Numbered from the stretch's first letter, positions 7,465-13,583 are shown. The stretch is DNA of 13,583 nucleotides from an uncultured Candidatus Melainabacteria bacterium (GCA_934675225.1 CAKUQA010000009.1:1-13583), one strand, 5' to 3'. The notes: generated from the sequence alone by a model not told the origin. Made by a program: numbers and translations.

Positions 7465-8771
7465 TTCAAAATTCCCCACAATAATTTAATTGCAGCCCAA
7501 GCATCTTTGAATAAATCAGATATTTTTCTATCTGTAAAAATACTTTTTATAAATTTACGATATTTTTCTCGTTTTGGAATACTGTCAACAGCTTCAAACA
7601 TTTCAAAAAATTCATTAATTTTTTTAGGGTAATAACCCAAGAAATGCTCTGCTCTTTCAGACACACCACCCAATAAATCTTTATATGTATTCAAATCTTT
7701 CATTATAAAGCCATTTTCTAAATGTTCTTGATAATAAGAAAGAGCATGTTCTGAATAATCGCATTTTCCTAAAGCAATAATTGCAGCTTCTCCGGCTATT
7801 TTTCCAGAAATCATAGCAAGATTAGTACCTTCCCAATGCATATTATTCACAAACATCGCTGCATCACCACAAACCATTACTCCTGCTCCAAATAATAACG
7901 GAACTTTTTTGTATCCGCCTTCAGGAATTAAATGCGCAGAATATTCCAGTAATTCTCCATCTTTTATTAAAGGAGCAATTTCAGGATGAGCCTTTAATTT
8001 GTCTAACAAATCATAAGGACGTAAACCTTTTTCAATAAGCTCGCTTAATGTAACGCCTAATCCTATACTTATTGAATCTTTATTTGTATACATAAATCCA
8101 AGCCCAAGCATTCCAAGCATAGGGCCTCCAAAAATTTCATATATACAACCCTCGTCATCATTTACATGAAATCTGTCATTTATTTTTTCTTTAGAGAGTT
8201 TAATAACTTCTTTTACACTTAATGCAACATCTTCCGGCTTTAAATCTCCTCTTAGCCCGATTTGCTTTGCCAAAAGAGAATTTACCCCATCTGCAAGTAC
8301 CACAATATTTGCATAATAATCTTCTAACTCTGTTTTTACCCCTTTTACATAACCATCTTCAACAATAAGTTCTCGAACAACAGTTTCTTCAACTAAAATA
8401 ACACCCTCTTTTTTAGCTTCATCCGCCATCCAACGGTCAAATTTACCTCTAACAACAGTATAACTTACAATATTTTCTGTTTTCTTTTTGTGAGAAATAA
8501 CTGTTGCATCATCCTCTCCAAGTAATGCGTATTTATGTTCGATATTTTTCCTTTCTAAAGGAGCTTCTTTTTCAAAATTTGGGAAAATTTCTCTGGTCGG
8601 TTGAGCATAAATAGCGCCACCAAAAACATTTTTACTTCCTGAAAACTTTCCTCGCTCAATAAGCACAACTTTTTTGCCTGCTCTTGCAAGAGTTATAGCA
8701 CAAGAAATTCCGGCAGGGCCCCCACCGACAACTATTACCTCAACTTTGTTATCATTCTCTGTATTTTCCAT
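7461..8771 (-). CDS. fixC: Electron transfer flavoprotein-quinone oxidoreductase FixC
   Basis: 436 residues from the ATG at 8771, chosen because GGGTGG lies 7 nt before it and MENTENDNKVEVIVVGGGPAG begins right at the FAD-binding strand. A longer reading from 8813 has no ribosome site and would start upstream of the likely transcription start. FAD dinucleotide-binding motif VVGGGPAG (14-21), FixC hallmark GSKNVFGG (45-52), and the second FAD motif GVMVCGDAA with the following HWEGTNLA segment are visible. It sits in the cytoplasm at the membrane and exchanges electrons with quinone through FixX. fixX follows with a 4-nt overlap. The fixAB (ETF) genes usually found with fixCX are not in this window. 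Confidence 0.93.
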   Translation of the reverse strand: MENTENDNKVEVIVVGGGPAGISCAITLARAGKKVVLIERGKFSGSKNVFGGAIYAQPTREIFPNFEKEAPLERKNIEHKYALLGEDDATVISHKKKTENIVSYTVVRGKFDRWMADEAKKEGVILVEETVVRELIVEDGYVKGVKTELEDYYANIVVLADGVNSLLAKQIGLRGDLKPEDVALSVKEVIKLSKEKINDRFHVNDDEGCIYEIFGGPMLGMLGLGFMYTNKDSISIGLGVTLSELIEKGLRPYDLLDKLKAHPEIAPLIKDGELLEYSAHLIPEGGYKKVPLLFGAGVMVCGDAAMFVNNMHWEGTNLAMISGKIAGEAAIIALGKCDYSEHALSYYQEHLENGFIMKDLNTYKDLLGGVSERAEHFLGYYPKKINEFFEMFEAVDSIPKREKYRKFIKSIFTDRKISDLFKDAWAAIKLLWGILK

Positions 8772-8801
8772 AATAAACCACCCGATATATTTACAACAAA
8801 A

Positions 8802-8830
8802 ACTATACATCAAATTTTATTTATTGTAAA
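8802..8830 (-). promoter_or_regulatory. Promoter of fixCX
   Basis: Minus strand TTTACA (8825-8830), a 17-bp spacer and TATAGT (8802-8807). The start near 8795 leaves a ~24-nt leader with GGGTGG before the fixC ATG. It overlaps the possible rsmD promoter on the other strand. Confidence 0.6.
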
Positions 8831-8832
8831 AT
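8804..8832 (+). promoter_or_regulatory. Possible leaderless promoter of rsmD
   Basis: TATACA (8804-8809), a 17-bp spacer and TAAAAT (8827-8832). The rsmD ATG begins exactly 7 nt after the -10, so the mRNA would start at the ATG. The -35 is poor. It lies on top of the fixC promoter, so the two would compete. Confidence 0.35.
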
Positions 8833-8839
8833 AGTTAAT

Positions 8840-9358
8840 ATGATAATTACAGCAGGCAAATTCAAAGGTCAAAAAGTACAAGCTCCGGATGAAAAAATCA
8901 CACGGCCGACCCTATCTAAAGTTCGGATGAGTATTTTTAATACCCTACAAGCGATGATTGACTTTGAAGGAAATTCTTTCTTGGATATGTATGCAGGCTC
9001 GGGAATAATGGGACTGGAAGCTCTGTCCAGAGGGTTTTCATCCGTTGTCGCAATTGAAAAACATCCTAAAGTCACTCAAGTAATTAAATCAAATTTCAAA
9101 AAATTTAATCCTATTCCAAAATTAATAATTGGAGACAGCCTGAAAATCCCAAATAAATTAACAGAAAAATTTGATGTTATATATATTGACCCACCGTACT
9201 TTTCCGGAATTTATGAAAAAAGTTTAGAAGCAATTAAAGAGCTTACAAATGGAATAGTTATATTGGAACATGTTACAGATGTTGATTTTTCAGGTTTTGA
9301 ATTAATTAAACAAAAAAAATACGGCGACAAAATAATAACATTTTTAAAGAGAATTTAA
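8840..9358 (+). CDS. rsmD: 16S rRNA (guanine966-N2)-methyltransferase RsmD
   Basis: 172 residues, slightly shorter than E. coli RsmD (198). The enzyme methylates the N2 of G966 in 16S rRNA on assembled small subunits using S-adenosylmethionine. Visible: N-terminal family signature ITAGKFKGQKV and RPTLSKVRMSIFNTL (22-36), SAM-binding motif I DMYAGSGIMGLEALSRG (49-65), acidic loop AIEKH (71-75), and catalytic motif IV DPPY (117-120). There is no Shine-Dalgarno site; the TAAAAT -10-like hexamer ends 7 nt before the ATG. It is divergent from fixC with only 68 bp between start codons. In many bacteria rsmD is followed by coaD; here it ends at a terminator instead. Confidence 0.93.
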   Translation: MIITAGKFKGQKVQAPDEKITRPTLSKVRMSIFNTLQAMIDFEGNSFLDMYAGSGIMGLEALSRGFSSVVAIEKHPKVTQVIKSNFKKFNPIPKLIIGDSLKIPNKLTEKFDVIYIDPPYFSGIYEKSLEAIKELTNGIVILEHVTDVDFSGFELIKQKKYGDKIITFLKRI

Positions 9359-9370
9359 TAAATCGCATAA

Positions 9371-9405
9371 AAAAACAGAGCTGAATAAAATCCAACTCTG
9401 TTTTT
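9371..9405. terminator. Bidirectional terminator between rsmD and HU
   Basis: 10-bp stem AAAAACAGAG (9371-9380) with CTCTGTTTTT (9396-9405), with a possible inner TG/CA pair in the loop. It separates converging genes ending at 9358 (+) and 9427 (-). Confidence 0.82.
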
Positions 9406-9426
9406 ATATATTTTAATAAGTTAATC

Positions 9427-9699
9427 TTACTTAACCAATTCTTTGAATTTTTTACCAGCTGAGAAAGCAGGAACTGTTTTAGCAGCAATTTTCAAAGGAG
9501 CACCAGTTTGAGGGTTTCTACCTGTTCTAGCAGCTCTTTTGCGTGGTTCGAATGTACCAAAACCAACTAGAGTTACTTTTTTACCTTTTGAAACTGTTTT
9601 TTCAATTGTTTCTAAAGTTGCTGCAATAATATCAGCAGTTGCTTTTTGAGAAACTTTAGCTTTTTTAGATACTTCTTTTACCAATTCTTCTTTGTTCAT
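9427..9699 (-). CDS. hup: HU-family nucleoid DNA-binding protein
   Basis: 90 residues, the standard HU length. HU dimers bind and bend DNA with little sequence preference and compact the nucleoid. Visible: N-terminal helices MNKEELVKEVSKKAKVSQKA, the hallmark VTLVGFGTFEPRKRAARTGR (43-62), the DNA-binding arm with RNPQTGAPLKIAAK including the tip Pro that intercalates in DNA, and the terminal VPAFSAGKKFKELV. The start has a perfect GGAGGT site and a strong extended -10 promoter 77 nt upstream, fitting an abundant protein. HU rather than IHF is favoured by the lone gene and sequence, but the two are related. Confidence 0.97.
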   Translation of the reverse strand: MNKEELVKEVSKKAKVSQKATADIIAATLETIEKTVSKGKKVTLVGFGTFEPRKRAARTGRNPQTGAPLKIAAKTVPAFSAGKKFKELVK

Positions 9700-9757
9700 T
9701 ATGAACCTCCTTTTTCCTTATACATACAGTTATAGAAACCATCTCTCTCCTGCATGC

Positions 9758-9773
9758 TTTTGTCTCGACAAAA
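9758..9773. repeat. 16-bp dyad at the HU transcription start
   Basis: TTTTGTC (9758-9764), TC, GACAAAA (9767-9773): perfect 7-bp arms around 2 bp. It covers the predicted transcription start near 9770, so it may be an operator, or a 5'-end hairpin in the HU leader. Confidence 0.4.
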
Positions 9774-9776
9774 TTT

Positions 9777-9804
9777 ATTATAACATTTTATTGTAATTTG
9801 GCAA
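9777..9804 (-). promoter_or_regulatory. Promoter of the HU gene
   Basis: Minus strand TTGCCA (9799-9804), a 16-bp spacer ending in TGT, and consensus TATAAT (9777-9782): an extended -10 promoter. Start near 9770 gives a ~70-nt leader ending in GGAGGT. Confidence 0.7.
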
Positions 9805-9896
9805 GTGTTTTTCAAAAAATTTTCAATATAAACAAATTATAGAGCGGTTTTCAAGGAGACCATACTCCATAACCCTTTATAAATAGTGAATTTTAG

Positions 9897-10769
9897 CTAA
9901 TTATAAGATTTTGGATCAACCTTTGCAAATTTTACATCTTTATAAAAATACTGCAAAATTTGATAAGCGTTATAGCCTTGTTTTGCTAAATTATTTGCAC
10001 CATGCTGAGACATTCCGACACCATGCCCGTTTTTCTTTATATTATCATCAAACGACGGAACAGAACGCAAATATGGTAAATTTGTTCCCCAGCTGTTTGT
10101 ATTTGTCATTCCACCGGCAGATGCAGAATAATAAGCACTTATAACCTTCATGTTATAAGTTAAAACAATACCTTTAGTTTGGTCTACCGCATAATTTGTA
10201 TCGGCTGTTTCTGCAGAAGCTCCTCTGTATGCTTGATCTTCCGGTGTATCTTTCAAATCATATCCAAATCTTGCACGTTTCCCCAAATTGGCAAGCGCAT
10301 AACTTCTTGCAGCAATTGCTTGAGCTTTATGAGCTTCAGTTGCCCAACTCGACGGCATTTCTGACGGAACAACTCCTCTTATATAATCTTCTAGCGGAAC
10401 ATTGTTTATTACAGTAAGTTTTCCACCTTTATTTTGAATCATTAAAATTCCGCGATACCATCTGCCTTTTGCACTGACAAAACCGGCACCAAACGGTTTA
10501 ATTACACTGTTATCCGAATTTACTTGGTAATATTTTCCTTTATCTTGAATTGACATTAAAGTATGATAAGGTTTAATTTCATAACCCTTCATAGCTTCCA
10601 AATCACAAACACTGTGATTTGTATTTGCGTCGATAATTATACCTTTAACAGATGTCCCAATACCTGCTGATTCAACTGATGTTTGTAGTCCTATTTTTAT
10701 TGCATAACAAGGGGACGCAAAAATTTGCGACAAAACTAATATTGAAAATATTAATAAAATCTTCTTCAC
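9897..10769 (-). CDS. SpoIID/LytB-domain cell-wall protein
   Basis: 290 residues with a GTG start at 10769. MKKILLIFSILVLSQIFASPCYA (1-23) is a signal peptide, so the protein is periplasmic. SpoIID-domain proteins cut peptidoglycan glycan strands (lytic transglycosylase activity in B. subtilis SpoIID) or stimulate amidases (LytB). Visible: NNVPLEDYIRGVVPSEMP (122-139), whose Glu137 matches the catalytic Glu of SpoIID; AQAIAARSYAL (149-159); SAYYSASAGGMT (211-222); and the signature GHGVGMSQHGA (248-258). No sporulation gene is nearby, and in a diderm the likely role is wall remodelling or division. The GTG has no ribosome site; an extended -10 (TGCTATAAT) ends exactly 7 nt before it. No clear terminator follows. 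Confidence 0.9.
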   Translation of the reverse strand: MKKILLIFSILVLSQIFASPCYAIKIGLQTSVESAGIGTSVKGIIIDANTNHSVCDLEAMKGYEIKPYHTLMSIQDKGKYYQVNSDNSVIKPFGAGFVSAKGRWYRGILMIQNKGGKLTVINNVPLEDYIRGVVPSEMPSSWATEAHKAQAIAARSYALANLGKRARFGYDLKDTPEDQAYRGASAETADTNYAVDQTKGIVLTYNMKVISAYYSASAGGMTNTNSWGTNLPYLRSVPSFDDNIKKNGHGVGMSQHGANNLAKQGYNAYQILQYFYKDVKFAKVDPKSYN

Positions 10770-10776
10770 AACTCTT

Positions 10777-10785
10777 ATTATAGCA
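10777..10785 (-). promoter_or_regulatory. Extended -10 promoter, leaderless for the SpoIID-domain gene
   Basis: Minus strand TGC (10783-10785) directly before consensus TATAAT (10777-10782). The GTG start codon lies 7 nt downstream, at the expected transcription start. I see no good -35, which extended -10 promoters can do without. Confidence 0.5.
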
Positions 10786-10804
10786 CATTAAGTTAAAAAA
10801 GTGT

Positions 10805-11455
10805 TTAAGTCATACGATTGATTTTTTTGCCATCTTTATTTTCGTTTTTTTCAACAATTCCAAGGTCACTTTTAGCCCTTTTTACCAACGGTTTGCTAAG
10901 TTCCTGACCGACAGAATATGAAGTCATTGACCCTGTAACAAAAAGTAAGCCTTTTATTATAGCACCGGCTTTACCTTTCAGATTGTGCTTTTCCAAATAA
11001 TCAAAAATTGGTTTTAATGCCCTGTTTTCTGACATATTTTCAAGAGTTTTTTGCACCGCATTGGAAGATGCGACATCATCATAGTATTTTTTAATCATAC
11101 CTTCTCCTGCAAACATCGCAGAAAGAGCCGCAACTTCGGTTATACCTGTTCCGACTTTATCATCCGACATAACCGTTTTAATCACACCCGAAGCACAAAT
11201 TAACGGATTTACATTATTTATGGCAAATTGTGTTGCTTTTCCTGCATATTCAAAAGCTTTATTTTGTTTTGCCAAATCAGAAAAAACACTCAGTGCACTC
11301 CGAGCAGTATTTGCAGCAATACCATCATATTTGGCTACTTCTTGAACCAAACCTGCTGTTTGACCAAGCGTGACCGCACTTCTGCCGATTTCTCCATTCT
11401 GAGCTTTATCGGCATTTCTATATGCAAATATTCCTGATGCTACCGCACTGAACAT
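10805..11455 (-). CDS. Hydrophobic helical protein of unknown function
   Basis: 216 residues; family not recognised. It is Ala- and Gly-rich and mostly helical, with moderately hydrophobic stretches at about residues 1-12, 75-95 (FAINNVNPLICASGVIKTV), 103-118 (ITEVAALSAMFAGEGM) and 160-180 (GAIIKGLLFVTGSMTSYSVG), and a basic C-terminal tail (KNENKDGKKINRMT). There is no clear signal peptide. It may associate with the membrane. The start at 11455 is the first ATG after an in-frame TAG at 11480-11482; a TAGGT site lies 9 nt upstream. It precedes the SpoIID-domain gene by 35 nt on the same strand, and that gap holds the latter's own -10. Confidence 0.6.
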   Translation of the reverse strand: MFSAVASGIFAYRNADKAQNGEIGRSAVTLGQTAGLVQEVAKYDGIAANTARSALSVFSDLAKQNKAFEYAGKATQFAINNVNPLICASGVIKTVMSDDKVGTGITEVAALSAMFAGEGMIKKYYDDVASSNAVQKTLENMSENRALKPIFDYLEKHNLKGKAGAIIKGLLFVTGSMTSYSVGQELSKPLVKRAKSDLGIVEKNENKDGKKINRMT

Positions 11456-11484
11456 TACAATAATACCTATTAAACTACACTACA

Positions 11485-11512
11485 TTTATATAAAGTAATT
11501 TTATTTATTCAA
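11485..11512 (-). promoter_or_regulatory. Promoter of the 11455 gene
   Basis: Minus strand TTGAAT (11507-11512), a 16-bp spacer and TATAAA (11485-11490), giving a start near 11478 and a ~22-nt leader. Confidence 0.5.
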
Positions 11513-11603
11513 ATTGCGTAGCGGAGTAAAATTTGTTACAAAATTAATATTTAAACTTATTTATTTTTTTTAAAATGAACAAAATATTTTAATTTTCGTT
11601 CTA

Positions 11604-11631
11604 TTGATAATAGAAAAAAAACTGTTATAAT
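11604..11631 (+). promoter_or_regulatory. Strong extended -10 promoter, leaderless for the 11639 gene
   Basis: TTGATA (11604-11609), a 16-bp spacer ending in TGT, and consensus TATAAT (11626-11631). The ATG at 11639 is exactly 7 nt after the -10, with no room for a ribosome site. Confidence 0.65.
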
Positions 11632-11638
11632 ATAAACT

Positions 11639-12223
11639 ATGAAAAAATTATTACTAATTCTCGTGTTACTTTTAATATCTCCAATTGCGCAATCACAAGA
11701 TTTGCCTAATGTTCAGTTGCCATTAAGAGATTACCACGGAATTATTATCCCTGCCGGAACATTCGTGCCTGTTATGAATGCTCAAGAAATTTCTACACAA
11801 AATTGCCAAGAAGGCTACAAGGTTAAATTTATTGCAACAAATGACCTTTTTCTTCATGACACAATAATTATTCCCAAAGATACAGAATTTTACGGTTATA
11901 TAGAAAAAATGAATGACCCTGTAATTGGCACAAATGCTTCAATGAAAATAAGAATTTCCAAAATGACTTATACCGACGGTTACGAATTACCTATAAAAGG
12001 ATATTTGTATTCATCGAATAATAATTTATTTGGCGGTGAAATTTCTGAACCGGTAAAATATAAACCAATGGCTCAACGTCAAATTCGAATAAAAAAAACT
12101 ACTATTCAAATGGTACCGTCTTACGAAAGAAAAATGGGCTCTCATACAACAATTGAAGCCGGTTCAAATGAAATTATAATCTTAACATCACCTACTTGGA
12201 TAACACACACCTTAACAAATTGA
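11639..12223 (+). CDS. Exported beta-rich protein, related to its downstream neighbour
   Basis: 194 residues. The signal peptide covers MKKLLLILVLLLISPIAQSQ (about 1-20). The mature part carries a domain (about 36-134) of the pattern 'IPAGTFVPV...IS...IIIPKDTEFYGYI...MKIRISKMTYTDGYELPIKGY...LFGGEI'. This pattern recurs at matching positions in the next protein: PAG, VPV, IS, a late T-G pair, and an R-x-[ST] strand followed by a Gly turn and a 'PI' strand. The 'inducible pore' style sequence 'vPaGt..pv.l...is' is shared by several exported barrel-like domains (VirB10/TrbI-type), but I cannot assign a function. The Gly-zipper tail seen in the neighbour is absent. The transcript is probably leaderless. 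It ends with TGA at 12221-12223. Confidence 0.65.
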   Translation: MKKLLLILVLLLISPIAQSQDLPNVQLPLRDYHGIIIPAGTFVPVMNAQEISTQNCQEGYKVKFIATNDLFLHDTIIIPKDTEFYGYIEKMNDPVIGTNASMKIRISKMTYTDGYELPIKGYLYSSNNNLFGGEISEPVKYKPMAQRQIRIKKTTIQMVPSYERKMGSHTTIEAGSNEIIILTSPTWITHTLTN

Positions 12224-12248
12224 CTTATTATAAATTGTAAAATACAAT
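12220..12248 (+). promoter_or_regulatory. Promoter of the 12270 gene
   Basis: TTGACT (12220-12225), a 17-bp spacer and TACAAT (12243-12248). The -35 overlaps the TGA stop of the upstream gene. Start near 12255; the GAGAGG ribosome site then precedes the ATG at 12270. Confidence 0.6.
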
Positions 12249-12269
12249 GTACGGATAGAGAGGTTAATT

Positions 12270-13010
12270 ATGAAAAAAATCGGATTTATATTAACAACAA
12301 TGATTTTGACAACAGGAATTGCTTATGCTGCACAAAACTTTGATGTGCAACAAAATTCCGAAGTACCTTTATACCAAGAAAAATATTATCCTTCACAAAC
12401 AATAAAGGGAAATCAGACTCTAAAAGGAAGTGTTGTGACAGTTCCTGCCGGTCAGAATATGCCTGTTGTAGTAACAACTCCTATTAGTTCTGCAACAATG
12501 GTTACAGGGCAAAATGTTACAGTTGCGCTAGGCTCTGATTTTTATTACAACGGAAATCTGATTGCTCAAGCAGGAAGTACAGTTACCGGAACAGCAATTG
12601 AAGTTTCTAAAGCAAAACACGGCAGTATGAACGGGAAATTATTGCTAAGATTTACGCAAATTACAACACCTTATGGAGTTCAAATTCCAATTTCCGCAGT
12701 TGTTAAGACAAGTGACAACACAGGCGTTTTAATTGGCGGAACTAAAATGGATGTTACAAAGAATTATGGTAAAGATATTGCCGTAGGAGCAGGTGCTGGA
12801 GCTCTTGCAGGTGTAATAATTTCACCTCTTGCAGGTGGTAGTGTCGGAAAAGGTACAGCTCTTGCAACTGCAGTTGGTGCTGGTGGCGGAGTTGTAAAGT
12901 CTATTTGGGATAAAGGAAATGATGTTGTAATTCCTGCTAATTCAGCAATTCAGTTGACACTTACCCAACCGATTACTGTAAATCCAGCAATTTATAACAA
13001 TAATTATTAG
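12270..13010 (+). CDS. Exported beta-rich protein with glycine-zipper segment
   Basis: 246 residues. Signal peptide MKKIGFILTTMILTTGIAYA (1-20) cleaved before AQNF. A beta domain at about 55-160 (VPAGQNMPVVV, PISSATMVTGQNVTVAL, GSTVTGTAIEVSKAK, KLLLRFTQITTPYGVQIPIS) aligns almost without gaps to the preceding protein. It is followed by a Gly/Ala-rich glycine zipper (167-207; GAGAGALAGVIISPLAGG and AVGAGGG) that may insert in or pack against a membrane. A final 'GNDVVIPANSAIQLTLTQPI' (216-235) repeats the 'vPAGt..pv.l...I' theme. A strong GAGAGG site and its own promoter precede it. I infer an envelope structural role with the TonB/TolA-like protein that follows; no enzyme motif is seen. Confidence 0.75.
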   Translation: MKKIGFILTTMILTTGIAYAAQNFDVQQNSEVPLYQEKYYPSQTIKGNQTLKGSVVTVPAGQNMPVVVTTPISSATMVTGQNVTVALGSDFYYNGNLIAQAGSTVTGTAIEVSKAKHGSMNGKLLLRFTQITTPYGVQIPISAVVKTSDNTGVLIGGTKMDVTKNYGKDIAVGAGAGALAGVIISPLAGGSVGKGTALATAVGAGGGVVKSIWDKGNDVVIPANSAIQLTLTQPITVNPAIYNNNY

Positions 13011-13034
13011 AAACTCGGGTAATAATTTTATTTT
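13002..13034 (+). terminator. Possible weak terminator after the 12270 gene
   Basis: AATTATTA (13002-13009, overlapping the TAG stop) pairs with TAATAATT (13020-13027) around a 10-nt loop, followed by a T-rich run. The stem is all A-T, so it is weak. Confidence 0.35.
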
Positions 13035-13082
13035 TGTTTTACAATAGAATTAAAACACGAAGTCAGATATTGGGGAAAATAA

Positions 13083-13583
13083 ATGTCCTTATTAGGAAAA
13101 TACACAGACAATTTCATAGAAGAAGAAAATGAATTTGACAAAAACTCAGGCTATACAACGCCTGCAGTTCTTAAAAATGATGAAGAAATAAGTTTAAAAA
13201 AATCAATACTTATTTCAGCATTACTCCATCCTACAGCAATAGGAATTTGGGCGTTAACGCTTTTAATACTTGCTATGATGGGGATTTCACTCACTATATT
13301 TGAAAAACCGAAACCAAAAACAAACGATATAGAATTTGTTCTTGTAGACAAGGAAGAAACTCCTATCAATAAGAAAACTCCTTATCGTGCAGACATAAAT
13401 TCAAGAGCAGGCGGACATCATGATCCGACAAGAAAAGTTTCTATGCCATCACCAGCCCCAGGAGCACCAAAACAACAGGCTGCAACACCAAAACCGGCAC
13501 AAACTCCGAAACCTGCTCAACACCAAAATCCTTTACAAAAAATGGTTAAACAGGTGACTCAACAAGCGACTCCTGCTCCGGCT
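13083..13583 (+). CDS. TonB/TolA-like energy-transducer protein (N-terminal part, cut by window)
   Basis: 167 codons to the window end, open at the 3' side. ATG at 13083 follows a GGGG site with ~8 nt spacing. There is a cytoplasmic N-terminus of ~40 residues (longer than in E. coli TonB), one transmembrane helix (about 41-73), then a periplasmic Pro/Lys/Gln/Ala-rich stretch (116-167, e.g. PKPAQTPKPAQ). The helix contains S45-x3-H49 (SALLH), matching the Ser-x3-His motif by which TonB and TolA couple to the ExbBD/TolQR proton channel. After the helix, 'EKPKPKTNDIEFVLVDK' resembles the family's juxtamembrane strand, and 'NSRAGGHHDPTRKVS' (106-120) is a distinct motif. The C-terminal domain that would separate TonB from TolA lies outside the window. 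Confidence 0.75.
   Translation, partial: MSLLGKYTDNFIEEENEFDKNSGYTTPAVLKNDEEISLKKSILISALLHPTAIGIWALTLLILAMMGISLTIFEKPKPKTNDIEFVLVDKEETPINKKTPYRADINSRAGGHHDPTRKVSMPSPAPGAPKQQAATPKPAQTPKPAQHQNPLQKMVKQVTQQATPAPA

Noticed and set aside
7465..7479. Longer FixX start at 7479
   Set aside because: The ATG at 7464 overlaps the fixC stop as ATGA and has a well-placed GGGGA; the extra five residues have no support.
8772..8813. Longer FixC start at 8813
   Set aside because: It would begin upstream of the predicted transcription start (near 8795), has no ribosome site, and adds residues before the normal FAD-binding N-terminus.
9846..9874. Terminator after the SpoIID-domain gene
   Set aside because: Only two 4-bp nested pairings (GGTT/AACC and GGAG/CTCC) with no T-run on the minus strand.
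11532..11542. TTTGT-T-ACAAA palindrome as an operator between the divergent genes
   Set aside because: 5-bp arms in a very AT-rich spacer; no second copy and not placed over either promoter.

Overview
This is an AT-rich (roughly two-thirds A+T by eye), gene-dense stretch from a Gram-negative-type (diderm) bacterium. It has an LPS-export ATPase (LptB), a TonB/TolA-like envelope protein and several small signal-peptide proteins. It also has a FixCX electron-transfer pair and a SpoIID/LytB-domain protein without any sporulation gene in view. My best guess is a non-photosynthetic cyanobacterial relative (Gastranaerophilales/'Melainabacteria'). That rests on overall gene style and base composition, not on a marker-gene comparison. 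TGA is a normal stop here: it ends the genes at 2269, 7461 and 12221.

Layout. 1-613 (-) is lptB, cut by the window edge. 614-1079 is a 466-bp spacer with an lptB promoter, a Phe-rich micro-ORF, a run of four hairpins and a near-consensus forward promoter. 1080-1445 (+) is a DUF805-like membrane protein gene interrupted by an in-frame TGA. 4709-1535 (-) is a three-gene run: ligA, a two-TM protein and a SIMPL-domain protein. 5672-4836 (-) is an agmatinase. 5778-6643 (+) holds an orphan minimal nucleotidyltransferase and an exported protein. 7087-6710 (-) is a protein with an internal RWYD repeat. 8771-7186 (-) is fixC-fixX. 8840-9358 (+) is rsmD. 9699-9427 (-) is HU. 10769-9897 (-) is the SpoIID-domain protein and 11455-10805 (-) an unknown helical protein. 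11639-13583 (+) is an envelope block of two related exported beta-rich proteins followed by a TonB/TolA-like protein cut by the window end.

Expression logic. Three convergent junctions carry palindromic A-stem-T terminators able to stop both strands (1470-1506, 6649-6684, 9371-9405). Translation signals fall into two classes. Some genes have clear Shine-Dalgarno sites (1080, SIMPL, agmatinase, RWYD protein, fixC, fixX, HU, 12270, 13083). Others have none and carry a -10-like hexamer 6-7 nt before the start codon (6080, 8840, 10769, 11639), so they are candidate leaderless mRNAs.

I found no CRISPR array, transposase, phage gene, rRNA or tRNA. The most interesting leads are the hairpin-rich spacer at 754-980, the in-frame TGA, the leaderless-promoter pattern, the RWYD-repeat gene with a 21-bp-period direct repeat over its promoter, and the exported-protein/TonB-like block.
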